A stretch of DNA of 39,827 nucleotides. It comes from an uncultured Steroidobacter sp. (GTDB lineage Bacteria; Pseudomonadota; Gammaproteobacteria; Steroidobacterales; Steroidobacteraceae). The stretch covers positions 1-39,827 of the forward strand of contig CAMLEO010000023.1 in the NCBI GenBank assembly GCA_946478975.1, given 5' to 3'. The position numbers and the translations under genes are program-made. The notes beneath the pieces are model-generated. The model did not search any database. It worked only from the letters and a program-made list of their open reading frames with translations, and was not told where the DNA came from. Positions 1 through 9,173 of this stretch are shown here, one piece after another (the first letter of the stretch is position 1; each line of letters opens with the position of its first letter).

Positions 1-413
1 GGCGCGCGATTACGGGCTTCGGGCAACTGAAACACGCCGGCGACGATGAACAGCGCAAAGCCGGTGTAGAAGATCTGGTTGAGGCTGGGAAACGGCTGCT
101 GCACCTTCAGGACCAGCTGCACATAGTTCCAATGCAGTTGGCCGATGAACCAGCTGGTGCAGGCGATTGCGATCAGCAGCCAGGCGCGCCGGCGCGATTC
201 TTCGACCTGCCGTGCAGCCCGAAAACAAAACCAGGCAGCGGCGGCAGAAGCGAGCGTCCAGGCGAGATCGTTGATCCATACCGCCTGCTCGTTGTCGGCG
301 GCAAAGAGGGCAACCCCGTACGCAAGCATGCCGGCCAGCCAGCCGCAGCCGAGCGCCCAGCGCGAACGCGCCTCGTCGATTGTTGTATTGATCTTGCCCG
401 CCGCGGCTGCCAT
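1..413 (-). CDS. Partial integral membrane protein (N-terminus only)
   Basis: This open frame starts at an ATG at 411-413 and runs off the left edge without a stop, so only about 137 N-terminal residues are visible. The visible part is strongly hydrophobic, with about four membrane-spanning stretches broken by short charged loops (for example QVEESRRRAW). Such multi-helix N-termini are common on membrane sensors that carry GGDEF, EAL or kinase domains further on, but no such domain is inside the window. It lies downstream of the small Cys-rich gene on the same strand with a gap of about 90 bases, so it may be the tail of the operon or an independent gene. An in-frame ATG at 480-482 is a less likely start because the added residues are not hydrophobic. 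Function cannot be assigned. Confidence 0.6.
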   Translation of the reverse strand, partial: MAAAAGKINTTIDEARSRWALGCGWLAGMLAYGVALFAADNEQAVWINDLAWTLASAAAAWFCFRAARQVEESRRRAWLLIAIACTSWFIGQLHWNYVQLVLKVQQPFPSLNQIFYTGFALFIVAGVFQLPEARNRA

Positions 414-505
414 CGACGTAGTATGCCTGCAGTATGAACGGCGTGCGCAAGAGCTGTGCACTCCGTCTTTCGACGGCAGCATTCATCTCATGGTTCGATG
501 AGGGA

Positions 506-688
506 TCAACTGAGCTTGGTGCGTTCCTCGCCGCAGCGGCTGCAGCGCTCGGTGCTCACCAGCCGGCCCTGCTTCACATCGAAACGCCGGCCCGACTGCA
601 GCTCCCATTTGTGAAATCCGGACGAGCACAGCGTCTTGCCTTCGGCGCGCTTCTGCTTGGCTTTTTTCAGATTGATGACGTTGCTCAT
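506..688 (-). CDS. Small Cys-rich, possibly zinc-binding protein (60 aa)
   Basis: The product is 60 residues, starting MSNVINLKKAKQKRAEGK. It carries a lone Cys-containing segment (CSSGFHKWE) followed by a CxxC pair (ERCSRCGEER), so three Cys and one His could form a small zinc ribbon. The basic N-terminus would suit nucleic-acid or protein contact, but no function is known to me. The frame stays open upstream to 871, but that extension overlaps the DUF4159 gene antiphase and has no coding character, so I place the start at the ATG at 686-688, 20 bases after the DUF4159 stop. No clear Shine-Dalgarno sequence precedes it. It appears to be the last fully visible member of the long minus-strand operon. 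Confidence 0.7.
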   Translation of the reverse strand: MSNVINLKKAKQKRAEGKTLCSSGFHKWELQSGRRFDVKQGRLVSTERCSRCGEERTKLS

Positions 689-708
689 CGGGACAATCGA
701 GCGGGCAA

Positions 709-1551
709 TCAATGCGTCATTGCATACACGACCACGTTCACGCCCACCATGTACGAGCGGGTCGAGAACGTCTCGAAATACCACTCGCCGTAGGCTTCGC
801 GCTCCCAGCCGTCGCCGACATCGGTGTTGTGAGTGGCGAGCACCATGATACGGCCATCGTCGTCCAGCCACGCGCGCATTTCCGCGTTATCCATCGAGCC
901 GGCGGGAAATTTGTGAGCGCTGGGCGATTCGGCGGTCGGACCGCCCGGGCTCGCGAACGGCAGCGCCGGGATTTGCGGCATGCCATCCAGGTCGAACACC
1001 GTATGAAAGATCGGATGACTGGCCGGCAGCACGCGCCATTCGCGCCCGGGTAAGACGGTGCGCATGACGTTTGCAAACTGCTGCCACTCGGCATCGCCCC
1101 AGAAGTCGTCGACCCACACGAAGCCGCCGTTGACGAGATAGCGCTGGAACGCCTGGCGCTCTTCTTCGGAGAGCACCATGTATCCCGGGTCGGACATGAA
1201 CAGCATCGGGAAATCGCCGAGGTCGGCCGCGGTCAGCAGCCGGCTCGCCGCCTTGGGAGAAACATTGATGCGTGTGAGCTGCCCGAGCCGATGCATGAAA
1301 TTGTCGTCGCCCTCGGGAAAGTCCGTTTCCCAGCGCGCCCACACGCGGCCGTCGTACGCGTAATACGCTTCGCCCATGCCGCCTTCACTGTCGTAGATCG
1401 CGCGGACCATATTCATGCGCGACAGGTCGGGACGAATGGAAGAGCGCCCGGCATCGCCGGTGATGAGATTCGTGCCGGCAAGCGTCGCCAGCGCCGTGAA
1501 CACGGCACCGATCGCGAACAGGAAACTGGGGACCCGCCCCTGTGTTCCCAC
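709..1551 (-). CDS. DUF4159 domain protein (280 aa), membrane-anchored or exported
   Basis: The N-terminus has one hydrophobic segment (residues about 9-27), consistent with a signal anchor. The rest matches the DUF4159 family by its ending in YMVGVNVVVYAMTH and by the glutamine-amidotransferase-like stretch LVNGGFVWVDDFWG near the middle. DUF4159 proteins are regularly found beside MoxR, DUF58 and BatA genes, as here; their biochemical role is unknown. The start is GTG at 1549-1551. A strong GGAGG overlaps the TAG stop of the preceding DUF4175 gene (1556-1562), five bases from the GTG, so translation is probably coupled. I see no catalytic Cys-His-Glu triad, so the amidotransferase-like fold is probably non-catalytic. 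This last point is inference. Confidence 0.85.
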   Translation of the reverse strand: MGTQGRVPSFLFAIGAVFTALATLAGTNLITGDAGRSSIRPDLSRMNMVRAIYDSEGGMGEAYYAYDGRVWARWETDFPEGDDNFMHRLGQLTRINVSPKAASRLLTAADLGDFPMLFMSDPGYMVLSEEERQAFQRYLVNGGFVWVDDFWGDAEWQQFANVMRTVLPGREWRVLPASHPIFHTVFDLDGMPQIPALPFASPGGPTAESPSAHKFPAGSMDNAEMRAWLDDDGRIMVLATHNTDVGDGWEREAYGEWYFETFSTRSYMVGVNVVVYAMTH

Positions 1552-1559
1552 CGTGCCTC

Positions 1560-4500
1560 CTAGCGATTCCCCAGCCGGCGGTAGTACTCGGCCACGGCCT
1601 CGCGATAACGCGGCGAATCCGGAGCCGGCAGCTCCGCGTGCGCCGGTGCATCGCCTTTGGCACGAACGGCAGCCTGCAATGCCGTGAGCTCGATCTGATC
1701 GACCAGCTTCAACATCGCATCCTGATCGGCCATGGGATCGCCATTCAAACGGCGCAGCTGATTCGCCGTGCGACGAAGCGCATCCAGCTCGGCCTGCGTC
1801 AGCTCGCCGCCGGTCATGCGATTGGTGATATCACGAATGCGCTGGCTGATCGCCGCCGTTTGCCGAGCGAGCGAACCTCGGCCGTCGTTGAGGTTGGCGA
1901 AGCCACGCGTCGGCGTGATTGGGTTCCATGCCGTGAGCCCGTCGGTCGCGCCCGGCCCGCCGAAGCTCCGACTCTGCGCACGAGCGTTGCTATCGCGAGC
2001 ACCGCCCTGAGATTGCGAGCTGCCTTCGTTACCTGCCTGCGCGACCTGAGATTTGCCGGGAGATTGTGAGTTCTCGCCTTTGCCTTCGCCGGTTTTGCGT
2101 CCGTCCTGAGAGTTTGCATCGCCGGACTGCGCTTGCGCAGCTTCGTTCTGCGCACTCCGCACCGCTCGACGCAACTCTGCGACCTGTGCGAGCAGATCAT
2201 CCGGTGTCGCCGCGTCCCGCTTTTGCGCACGTTCCGTCGCTGCGTCAACAGCTGCTTCACGCAGCTTGTGTTCGAGTGTCTCCAAAGCGTCGGTGATCAA
2301 TCCTTCGCGAGGAGCAGCATCTCGCGCACGGCCGTAATAGATCTCGGCAGCGCTGCGATTCAAACGATACATCACGTCCGAACCTTCGATGTCCTGCACG
2401 ATGTCGCCCAGCCGGCGCGTCGCCTTCGGCGCCCGCCCGCGATATTCGTGCACGGCGTTGCGCATGTCGTCCTGAAGTTGTGACAGGTCCGACGCCATGC
2501 GCTGCTTGGTTTCCACCAGCTCGCGAACGTTGCGCTGGGTCAGCCCGCTGCCGCCGGAACGGCCCGACAGCCCGCCCGCCGCGAGCTCCTTGTGCAACTG
2601 GTCTTCGAGATCGCGCTGATCCTGGAGCAAGGCGTTGGAGCGATCGGCGAATTTCTCCAGCTCCTGGTCCAGCCGCGAGTTGTCGGGCTTGTCGATCTGC
2701 CGCAATGCCTGGCGCAAATTTTTGCCGGCATTCTTGCTGGCCTCCTGAGCGGACTGCTCGCTGCCCGAGGAGCCGCTGCCGGCCTGATCGTTCGCGGCGC
2801 GCATGTTTTCCAACGCCTGGTTCACCGACTCCAGTGCCTGCTCGACCTGTCTGCGGTCCTGATCGTTGTCGCTGCTGCGGCCTTTGCCGCCGGAGCCCGA
2901 GTTTTGCTGGCCGCCCGGCTGGCTGCTGTTGTTCGCCTGTTGCTGTGAGCTGCCGCCGTTTGACGAAGGCGTCTGCTGCTGACGTTTCATCTCATTCAAG
3001 CGGCGGCGCAGATCTTCGGCTTCACGCCGCAATTGTTCCTGCCGCCAGCGCTGCTCCGGCGTGGCCTGCGCCATACGTTGTTCCTGCGCGAGTTTCTCCT
3101 GCCGCTCCGCCAGTTCCTTGAGCTTGCGAATCGCCTCGGACAGTTCCTGCTGGCTGTTCTGTTGTGACAGCTGCGACTCGCTTTCGTACTGGCTCTTTTC
3201 CACATCCATTTCGAGCTCGTACATCTCCTCGAAATTGCGCGCCTGTTGCGAACCTTGGCCGCTCGCGTCCTGCTGCATCGAGACCTGGACTTCGCGGAAT
3301 GCCGACTCGGCTCGCAGCAGCTGCTGAAGCGCCTGCTGTTCCGGAGTCACGGCTTCCTGCAAACGGAATGCGGACAAATGTCCGGCAGCGGGCTCCATCA
3401 AACCGGCGGCGCGCTCCAGGCTTTCAACAAATGTTTTGATGCGCTCGTCGGCTTCCGGGTCCATGCGAGCCCGAGTGCGCTGGGCCAGCGTTCGCGCCTG
3501 TTGTGACAACGTGCGCTGAAACTCCGACAGCATGCGCGCACTGTCTTCGAGCTGCTGGCGCGTCCGCGTATTACGTTCGTCGTTACGTTGTAAATTCCAG
3601 GTCGCGAGCAGGATTTCGCGCTGGCGGTCGGAGATCTGGCCTTGCTCATCGCCCATGCCGCCGCCGGCGCCGGCACCACCCGACTGCCCTTGCCGGAACG
3701 TACGCTCGAACGGCTGCACTTGAACCATGAACAGATCGGTCTGCGCCGACTGTTTGCGATCGCGCGCAACGGCGTAATACGACACCAGATCGCCCGGCGA
3801 CAGCTTGTGCTGCTCGGTCGCCTGCTCGCCGAGTTGCTCCATGTTCAGCAGCGATTCGTTTTCGCTGCGCCGGGTGCCGCCGCCGACCGGCACCTTCTGC
3901 CACTGACCGCCGTTCACCGAGTAGTGCAGCGTCACGTCGCGCAGCTTGAAGTCGTCTTCGGCTTTGATCTGCACCGGCACTTCTTCGATGCTGGTGGCAC
4001 GCCAGTCGCGGCCGGGCTTGCGAATCTGGATGGTCGGCTTTTCGTCGGCGACGATTTCGATTTTGTACTCGTCGGTCAGCGGCACGAACTCGTCGGCGAC
4101 CCGCGCGCCGATCTGATACGAGCCGGGATTGGAGACCACGATGTTTCCCGTGCTGGCGCCGTTCTCGTTTTCCAGCTCCTGGCTGTTGCCGTCGACGATC
4201 AGCGCCGGCGCATCCAGCGGCGCGTCGGCGAACACTTCAACTTTTACATCGGTGCCTTCGACCGCGCTGATGTCGCGTGTCTCTTCGTCCGTGAGTGGAT
4301 CCAAGCCGGTCCACTCTGGATATGAATACGTCAGCCGCACTTTCTGGATCTTCGGCAGATCCACGACGCCGATGCTGTGCTCGGCGCTGCGAAAACCATC
4401 GGCGTCGACGTAATAAACCAGCGGCCCGCGCACCGCGTACAGTTTGAAATCGAACTCGCCGTTGTCGTCCGCTCGCATCGGCGCGCCTTCCCATTGCTGC

Positions 4501-5192
4501 TGATCCTCGAAACGGACGAACACTTGTGCGTTCTCGGCGCGGAACCCTTCGACAGCGGCACGGATGGAAACATCGCTGTTGCGACGAACGGTGGCATCGC
4601 CCGGCATGACGACGATGCGCCTGAGCACGATCGCTTCGCGAGGCAGGTCCGCACCCAACAACAAATGACGGCTGCCGAATCCCCAATAGGAAGGTCCGAA
4701 GCCGAGCAGCAGCGCGAGGGCAATGACAGCGACCGACGCCAGCGCCGTTCCAAACATCAGCCGACGCGGCGAGATGATTTCCGCCGGCGGCGTCTTCTCG
4801 GCGATGTCGGCAGCGTCCGCCGCGAGCAACTCGATCAGCGGTGTCGAGATGCCTCGAGCTTCGCGACGTTTACTATCGAGATACGTTTGTATGCGCCCGT
4901 GCTCATCCGGCAGACGCTGCTCGAAGATTCTGGAACCGTCGTCTCGTGACAATCGCCGCAATGGCAGCCACAGCAGCAGCACCGCGACGGTAGCCAACAA
5001 CAAAACCAGCAGCACGCGAGCGGAAACGGCAACGGACGCAGCAAAGCCCTGGCGATTGAACAACCAGACCGCGGCACACGTGACCAGCAATGTGCCTACG
5101 GCGGCAGCGGCACCCGCACGCACGAGAATGTCTCTGCGCAACCGCCTGCGCAGAATGGCGAGATAACTTTCGAGTCGTTCACGCGAGGTCAT
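1560..5192 (-). CDS. DUF4175 family giant membrane protein with coiled coil (1210 aa)
   Basis: Three transmembrane helices sit near the N-terminus (residues about 26-46, 52-76 and 146-165). A large presumably periplasmic part follows, with beta-rich repeats (residues 190-520), a long Gln/Glu/Arg-rich coiled coil (about 540-760), a Ser/Gly/Gln/Asn low-complexity linker (about 760-800) and more helical segments to the C-terminus. This is the DUF4175 architecture. Its role is unknown, but its length and coiled coil suit a scaffold. The start is the ATG at 5190-5192: it overlaps the stop of the BatA gene as ATGA and is preceded by GGGAGGT six bases upstream. An earlier in-frame start at 5279 lies wholly inside the BatA gene and is rejected. 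Confidence 0.88.
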   Translation of the reverse strand: MTSRERLESYLAILRRRLRRDILVRAGAAAAVGTLLVTCAAVWLFNRQGFAASVAVSARVLLVLLLATVAVLLLWLPLRRLSRDDGSRIFEQRLPDEHGRIQTYLDSKRREARGISTPLIELLAADAADIAEKTPPAEIISPRRLMFGTALASVAVIALALLLGFGPSYWGFGSRHLLLGADLPREAIVLRRIVVMPGDATVRRNSDVSIRAAVEGFRAENAQVFVRFEDQQQWEGAPMRADDNGEFDFKLYAVRGPLVYYVDADGFRSAEHSIGVVDLPKIQKVRLTYSYPEWTGLDPLTDEETRDISAVEGTDVKVEVFADAPLDAPALIVDGNSQELENENGASTGNIVVSNPGSYQIGARVADEFVPLTDEYKIEIVADEKPTIQIRKPGRDWRATSIEEVPVQIKAEDDFKLRDVTLHYSVNGGQWQKVPVGGGTRRSENESLLNMEQLGEQATEQHKLSPGDLVSYYAVARDRKQSAQTDLFMVQVQPFERTFRQGQSGGAGAGGGMGDEQGQISDRQREILLATWNLQRNDERNTRTRQQLEDSARMLSEFQRTLSQQARTLAQRTRARMDPEADERIKTFVESLERAAGLMEPAAGHLSAFRLQEAVTPEQQALQQLLRAESAFREVQVSMQQDASGQGSQQARNFEEMYELEMDVEKSQYESESQLSQQNSQQELSEAIRKLKELAERQEKLAQEQRMAQATPEQRWRQEQLRREAEDLRRRLNEMKRQQQTPSSNGGSSQQQANNSSQPGGQQNSGSGGKGRSSDNDQDRRQVEQALESVNQALENMRAANDQAGSGSSGSEQSAQEASKNAGKNLRQALRQIDKPDNSRLDQELEKFADRSNALLQDQRDLEDQLHKELAAGGLSGRSGGSGLTQRNVRELVETKQRMASDLSQLQDDMRNAVHEYRGRAPKATRRLGDIVQDIEGSDVMYRLNRSAAEIYYGRARDAAPREGLITDALETLEHKLREAAVDAATERAQKRDAATPDDLLAQVAELRRAVRSAQNEAAQAQSGDANSQDGRKTGEGKGENSQSPGKSQVAQAGNEGSSQSQGGARDSNARAQSRSFGGPGATDGLTAWNPITPTRGFANLNDGRGSLARQTAAISQRIRDITNRMTGGELTQAELDALRRTANQLRRLNGDPMADQDAMLKLVDQIELTALQAAVRAKGDAPAHAELPAPDSPRYREAVAEYYRRLGNR

Positions 5193-7267
5193 TTCGGTAC
5201 CTCCCGGCGGATGGCGAGGTGGCGATTCGCCAGCAGCACTTCCGCAAACAGCAGTATGGCCGCGACCCACAGCAGCCATGGACCAAGGGATTTGGGCGCG
5301 GTCTCGGGAACAGCAGTCGAAGCTGCGACGGCAGGCGTCGGCTCCGGCACGCGCAAGGCTTGCCAGCGAGCGACAAAGTCGGCCGGCAGCGTCGCCAGGT
5401 TCGACTCACGCGCGTCGACATTCACCGCCAGCCAGCGTGCACCTTCGCTGCCGCGAATCTCATAAAAGCCGGCCTGGTCGGGGACCAGGCTTTCGGTCGT
5501 GCTCTGGCCCAGGGACAGCGCCCGTCGGCCCCGCGGATCGAATATCTGCCCGCCGCCGTCGCGGGTCAATCCGGTGGCGACGGGCGAACCGACGCTCGCG
5601 CTATTCGCTGTCGTTCCGGCGTGAGTCAAATAACTCGCCGCCGCGCCGATGAACTCGACGAACAGCGGATGAATCGCCAGGTCGTTCCAGCGTCTGTCGA
5701 CGGGCACAGTGAGAATCAGCATGTGGCCTGCATCAATGGTGCGCTCGATCAGCAGCGGTGTGTCGTCGTCGAGCGATATCAGCACCTTGTCCGCGTGCGT
5801 GAGCTGAACCGCACGTTGTCGGAAGAATCGCACGCGATTCCAATCGGCGGCGTCGCGCAACACTGGATGTGTCGTCGCGATCTCCGCGACTTTTCCTGAA
5901 CGATTGCGCGGCTCGCCGACCTTCAGATCGCCGAGCAATACATTGTCATTGGCCAGCGTCTCGCCCAATGTCACCAACGCCGATCCGCCCGCGGCGATAT
6001 AAGAACGAATGCGTCGCGCGCTGGCGGTGGACAACGTATTCGGATCGGTAATCACCAGCAGCGAATATTTTCCCAGCCCGCTGGTATCCAGCGCACTCGT
6101 GACTCGCTGTTCCACCTTTATTCGCGGCGCCGACAGCGAGCCGATCGCGGCGGCGAAATATGCTGAGTCATCGGCTTCAGCGTCGCGAGCGAGCAGCAGC
6201 GCCGAGGGATCGTCCTGCTCGACGACGGCATAGTAACGATCGTCTTCGGGCAACTGATCGGCGGGTTCGAGCGCGATTTCGAGCCGATGCGCACCGGCGC
6301 TCAAATTCACATCGCTGAATACAACTTTGGTGAACGCACCGGAGGGAATGTTTGCTCGCGCGTCCACCGGACGCGGTGTTTCTGTCGTCGGCGCGCTGCC
6401 GCCTTCGCCAGCGATCGATTCGGGCTCGGGCGGCGCGGCCGGAATCGTTACGGTTTTTCTGGACAGCTCTTTATCGTCGACGCGCAGAATGACCTGGCGC
6501 TGCTGGGCTTCGCTCACCGAGTTGCCGAGATTGACTTCCAGCGAGCGCGTATCGCGATTCGGCAGCGTGGCGCCCGCGACGTAAGTATTTCCGGCCGAGC
6601 CTTCGCTCACATCGTGCATGACGATTTGTGTCTGCGGCGGCAGTTGCAGATCGGCAAATCGCATCGGCGCCGCGCTTCGCTGCATGTCCGACACCAAATG
6701 CAGCGTGACTGGCGGACGCGGCGTGCCGAGCCACGAGTTCGCCGTCGTCATCGCATATCCATAGTCGAGCCGCTCGATGCCCGGCTGCAGCGTTTTGAGC
6801 GCCGCGCGAATCGCACCGACATCAGTCGTGGTCGTGTTCGGATCGACGGGCACCACACGCCGGCCGGCCGCGGTCCACAACATCACGCGATCGGACGACG
6901 GCACGGAATGCAGAATGTTTTCCGCCTCGGCGAGCGCGCGCTGCCAACGATCGCCGTGACGCATCGACAAGGACGTATCGAGCAGAATCGCATGCAAGCG
7001 CGCGTTGGCATTCGGTTGCGGCACCATGCGAGCGGTCAGCAGCGGGCCCGCAAACGCGAGCGCCAAGGCAATCAGCAACAGAATTCTGGTGATGAGCAGC
7101 AGCCAATAGCGCAGCGTGCGCTTCGCGGTTCGCTGCGTCTCGCTCGCTTCGAGCAGCATCAGCGAGGCGAACTGATGTTGCGTCGGGTTCGCACGCGCCA
7201 CGCGATGCAGCCAGATCGGCAGACCGATCGCGAGCACTCCGAGCAGAAACGCCGGCGCGAGAAACAT
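5189..7267 (-). CDS. BatA-type membrane protein with VWA domain (692 aa)
   Basis: The N-terminus shows the BatA (aerotolerance regulator) signature, with helices at about 3-22 and 54-76 around a short basic loop. A VWA domain follows with the MIDAS-like motif DTSLSM (D97). The middle and C-terminal parts hold an amidotransferase-like Rossmann segment (LVITDPNTLS, YIAAGGSALV), and a C-terminal helix (about 666-684, LGPWLLWVAAILLFAEVLL) ends in a basic tail. The family is known only by its association with MoxR ATPases; it is thought to sense or present substrate at the membrane. The ATG lies two bases after the DUF58 stop, with GGAAGG/AGGAC upstream. The stop overlaps the DUF4175 start. Confidence 0.88.
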   Translation of the reverse strand: MFLAPAFLLGVLAIGLPIWLHRVARANPTQHQFASLMLLEASETQRTAKRTLRYWLLLITRILLLIALALAFAGPLLTARMVPQPNANARLHAILLDTSLSMRHGDRWQRALAEAENILHSVPSSDRVMLWTAAGRRVVPVDPNTTTTDVGAIRAALKTLQPGIERLDYGYAMTTANSWLGTPRPPVTLHLVSDMQRSAAPMRFADLQLPPQTQIVMHDVSEGSAGNTYVAGATLPNRDTRSLEVNLGNSVSEAQQRQVILRVDDKELSRKTVTIPAAPPEPESIAGEGGSAPTTETPRPVDARANIPSGAFTKVVFSDVNLSAGAHRLEIALEPADQLPEDDRYYAVVEQDDPSALLLARDAEADDSAYFAAAIGSLSAPRIKVEQRVTSALDTSGLGKYSLLVITDPNTLSTASARRIRSYIAAGGSALVTLGETLANDNVLLGDLKVGEPRNRSGKVAEIATTHPVLRDAADWNRVRFFRQRAVQLTHADKVLISLDDDTPLLIERTIDAGHMLILTVPVDRRWNDLAIHPLFVEFIGAAASYLTHAGTTANSASVGSPVATGLTRDGGGQIFDPRGRRALSLGQSTTESLVPDQAGFYEIRGSEGARWLAVNVDARESNLATLPADFVARWQALRVPEPTPAVAASTAVPETAPKSLGPWLLWVAAILLFAEVLLANRHLAIRREVPK

Positions 7268-7269
7268 GA

Positions 7270-8169
7270 TTACGTCCTGCCTTCCCTGAGCAACAAATAA
7301 CGTCGCAGCGAATGATCCAGCGGCTCATCGGTGGTGATGAGCATCTGGTGCGCGCCTACGTTGGCTGCCGCCCGTCGTAACGATTGCAAATGCGCATCCA
7401 GGCGCTCCTTGTATTCGCCCGCCAGGTACTCCGGCGAAACATTGATCGCCCGACGCGTCTCTACATCTTCGAGCAGCACCGACTCGCGCCAGTCCGGCCG
7501 CACCTCCTGCGGATCCCGCAGCTGAAAAAACATGATGTCGTGCCCGCGATAAGCCAGCGGCTGCACCGCGCGACTCATCGCCGCCGGATCGCAGTAAAGA
7601 TCGGAGATCACCGCGACCAACCCTCGGCGAGACAAATGTTCCCCGAAGCGATGGAAGCAGGCTTCGAGATTGGTGCCGTTGCCGGGCGTCACCGCGTCGA
7701 TGGCGTGAATCATCGCGTTCAGGCTGCCGGCACGACTGGTCGCGGGCCGATAAGTACGAATGTCTTCATCGAACACAATCAGGCCGACGGGATCTTGCTG
7801 GCGTGCAGCCAGGTACGCGAGCGCCGCCGCCAGGAACTTTGCGTACTGAAGTTTGGTGATCGTGCGCGAGCCGTAGCCCATCGACGCGCTCGCATCCAGA
7901 AGGATCATCAGTCGCGTGTTGGTCTCGCCTTCATAACGTCGCACGTAGGTGCGTTCGGTGCGGGCATAAACATTCCAGTCGACGAAGCGCGGATCGTCGC
8001 CTTCGACATAGGCGCGATATTCCTTGAACTCCTGGCTGAAGCCGTAGTGCGGCGAGCGATGCAGGCCAGTGAGAAAACCTTCCACCGCCGTGCGCGCGAC
8101 CAGCTCCAGGTTGGCCAGACCGGCCAGCGTCTCTGGGGGCAGCAATCGCGGCGTGGCGGCGGCGTTCAC
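7270..8169 (-). CDS. DUF58 domain protein with VWA-type MIDAS (299 aa)
   Basis: This soluble protein has the DUF58 core motif (EFKEYRAYVEGDDPRFVDW, residues about 48-65) followed by a VWA fold whose metal-ion-dependent adhesion motif DASASM is intact (D92). DUF58 proteins are the usual partner of MoxR ATPases and probably bind a metal-dependent ligand that the ATPase remodels. The start codon is GTG at 8167-8169, overlapping the MoxR stop as GTGA, and no nearby ATG competes. It is followed after two bases by the BatA gene. Identification is firm at family level; the ligand is unknown. Confidence 0.9.
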   Translation of the reverse strand: MNAAATPRLLPPETLAGLANLELVARTAVEGFLTGLHRSPHYGFSQEFKEYRAYVEGDDPRFVDWNVYARTERTYVRRYEGETNTRLMILLDASASMGYGSRTITKLQYAKFLAAALAYLAARQQDPVGLIVFDEDIRTYRPATSRAGSLNAMIHAIDAVTPGNGTNLEACFHRFGEHLSRRGLVAVISDLYCDPAAMSRAVQPLAYRGHDIMFFQLRDPQEVRPDWRESVLLEDVETRRAINVSPEYLAGEYKERLDAHLQSLRRAAANVGAHQMLITTDEPLDHSLRRYLLLREGRT

Positions 8170-9173
8170 AATTGAATCACCTCGCGCAGGATTTCATCGA
8201 CGGTGCGGCCGTCGGACTCGGCTTGATAATTGGTGAGCACGCGATGCCGGAGCACAGGCAGCGCCAACGCTCGCAGATCGTCCTCGGTGACGTGATAACG
8301 ACCTTGCATCAACGCACGCGCCTTGGCCGCAAGACATAGAAACTGCGTGGCTCGCACGCTGGCGCCATAGCGAACGTAACGACGCACACCGTCAGGCGCG
8401 ATCGCTTCCTTCGGCCGCGTGGCTCGGATCATTTCCACAGCCTTGCGGCGGACTTCGGTTGCGATCGGCACCTGCCGCACCAGCCATTGAAATTGCACGA
8501 TCTCATCGGCATTCGTGCACGCCTGCAGCTCCGGGCCGGTCAGGCGCGACGTGTTGCGATCCACGACTTCCATCTCGTCCTCGACGGTCAGGTAGTCGAG
8601 CAGCACGTTGAACAAGAAACGATCGAGCTGCGCTTCGGGCAAGGGATAGGTGCCTTCGAGCTCGATGGGATTCTGGGTGGCGAGCACGAAGAACGGCTCG
8701 TTCAACGTGTGCGTCGTGCCGCGCACCGTCACCGAATGTTCCTGCATCGCTTCGAGCAGCGCTGCCTGGGTTTTGGGCGGCGTGCGATTCACTTCGTCGG
8801 CGAGCACCACGTTGGCAAACAGCGGCCCGGGCACAAACGTCCAGCGGCGATGGCCGGTGGTGATGTCTTCTTCGATGATGTCCGTGCCGGTCACGTCGGT
8901 GGGCATCAGGTCGGGCGTGAACTGAATGCGTTTGAACGACAACCCCAGTGCCGACGCCAATGTTTTTACCAGCAGCGTCTTGGCGGTGCCGGGCATGCCC
9001 GTGATCAAACAATGGCCGCCGACCAGCAGCGTCAGCAACAACGAATCGACCACCTCATCCTGGCCGACGATGACTCGGCGCACTTGGGTGCGAATCGCGC
9101 CGATGCGGTCGCGGAAGGTGTTCACCAACGCGGCGGTGTCGCGCTCGGAAGCGAGGGTGATTACGTCGTTCAT
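8166..9173 (-). CDS. MoxR family AAA+ ATPase (335 aa)
   Basis: The ATPase motifs are all present: Walker A GMPGTAKT (residues 59-66), Walker B LADE (124-127), sensor-1 Asn in ATQNPIELEG (N168) and an arginine-rich stretch near LDRF (R186). The order and spacing match the MoxR group of AAA+ proteins, which act as chaperone-like ATPases with VWA partners, as known for RavA-ViaA and for MoxR in methanol dehydrogenase maturation. The ATG at 9171-9173 shares one base with the upstream stop (TGATG). A TTG one codon earlier is possible but less likely. It is the only recognisable energy-using enzyme in the operon and so probably its motor. Confidence 0.95.
   Translation of the reverse strand: MNDVITLASERDTAALVNTFRDRIGAIRTQVRRVIVGQDEVVDSLLLTLLVGGHCLITGMPGTAKTLLVKTLASALGLSFKRIQFTPDLMPTDVTGTDIIEEDITTGHRRWTFVPGPLFANVVLADEVNRTPPKTQAALLEAMQEHSVTVRGTTHTLNEPFFVLATQNPIELEGTYPLPEAQLDRFLFNVLLDYLTVEDEMEVVDRNTSRLTGPELQACTNADEIVQFQWLVRQVPIATEVRRKAVEMIRATRPKEAIAPDGVRRYVRYGASVRATQFLCLAAKARALMQGRYHVTEDDLRALALPVLRHRVLTNYQAESDGRTVDEILREVIQL

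Noticed and set aside
10..486. 158-residue open frame on the minus strand
   Set aside because: Arg/Cys-rich shadow. The other minus frame (1-413) gives a coherent membrane protein.
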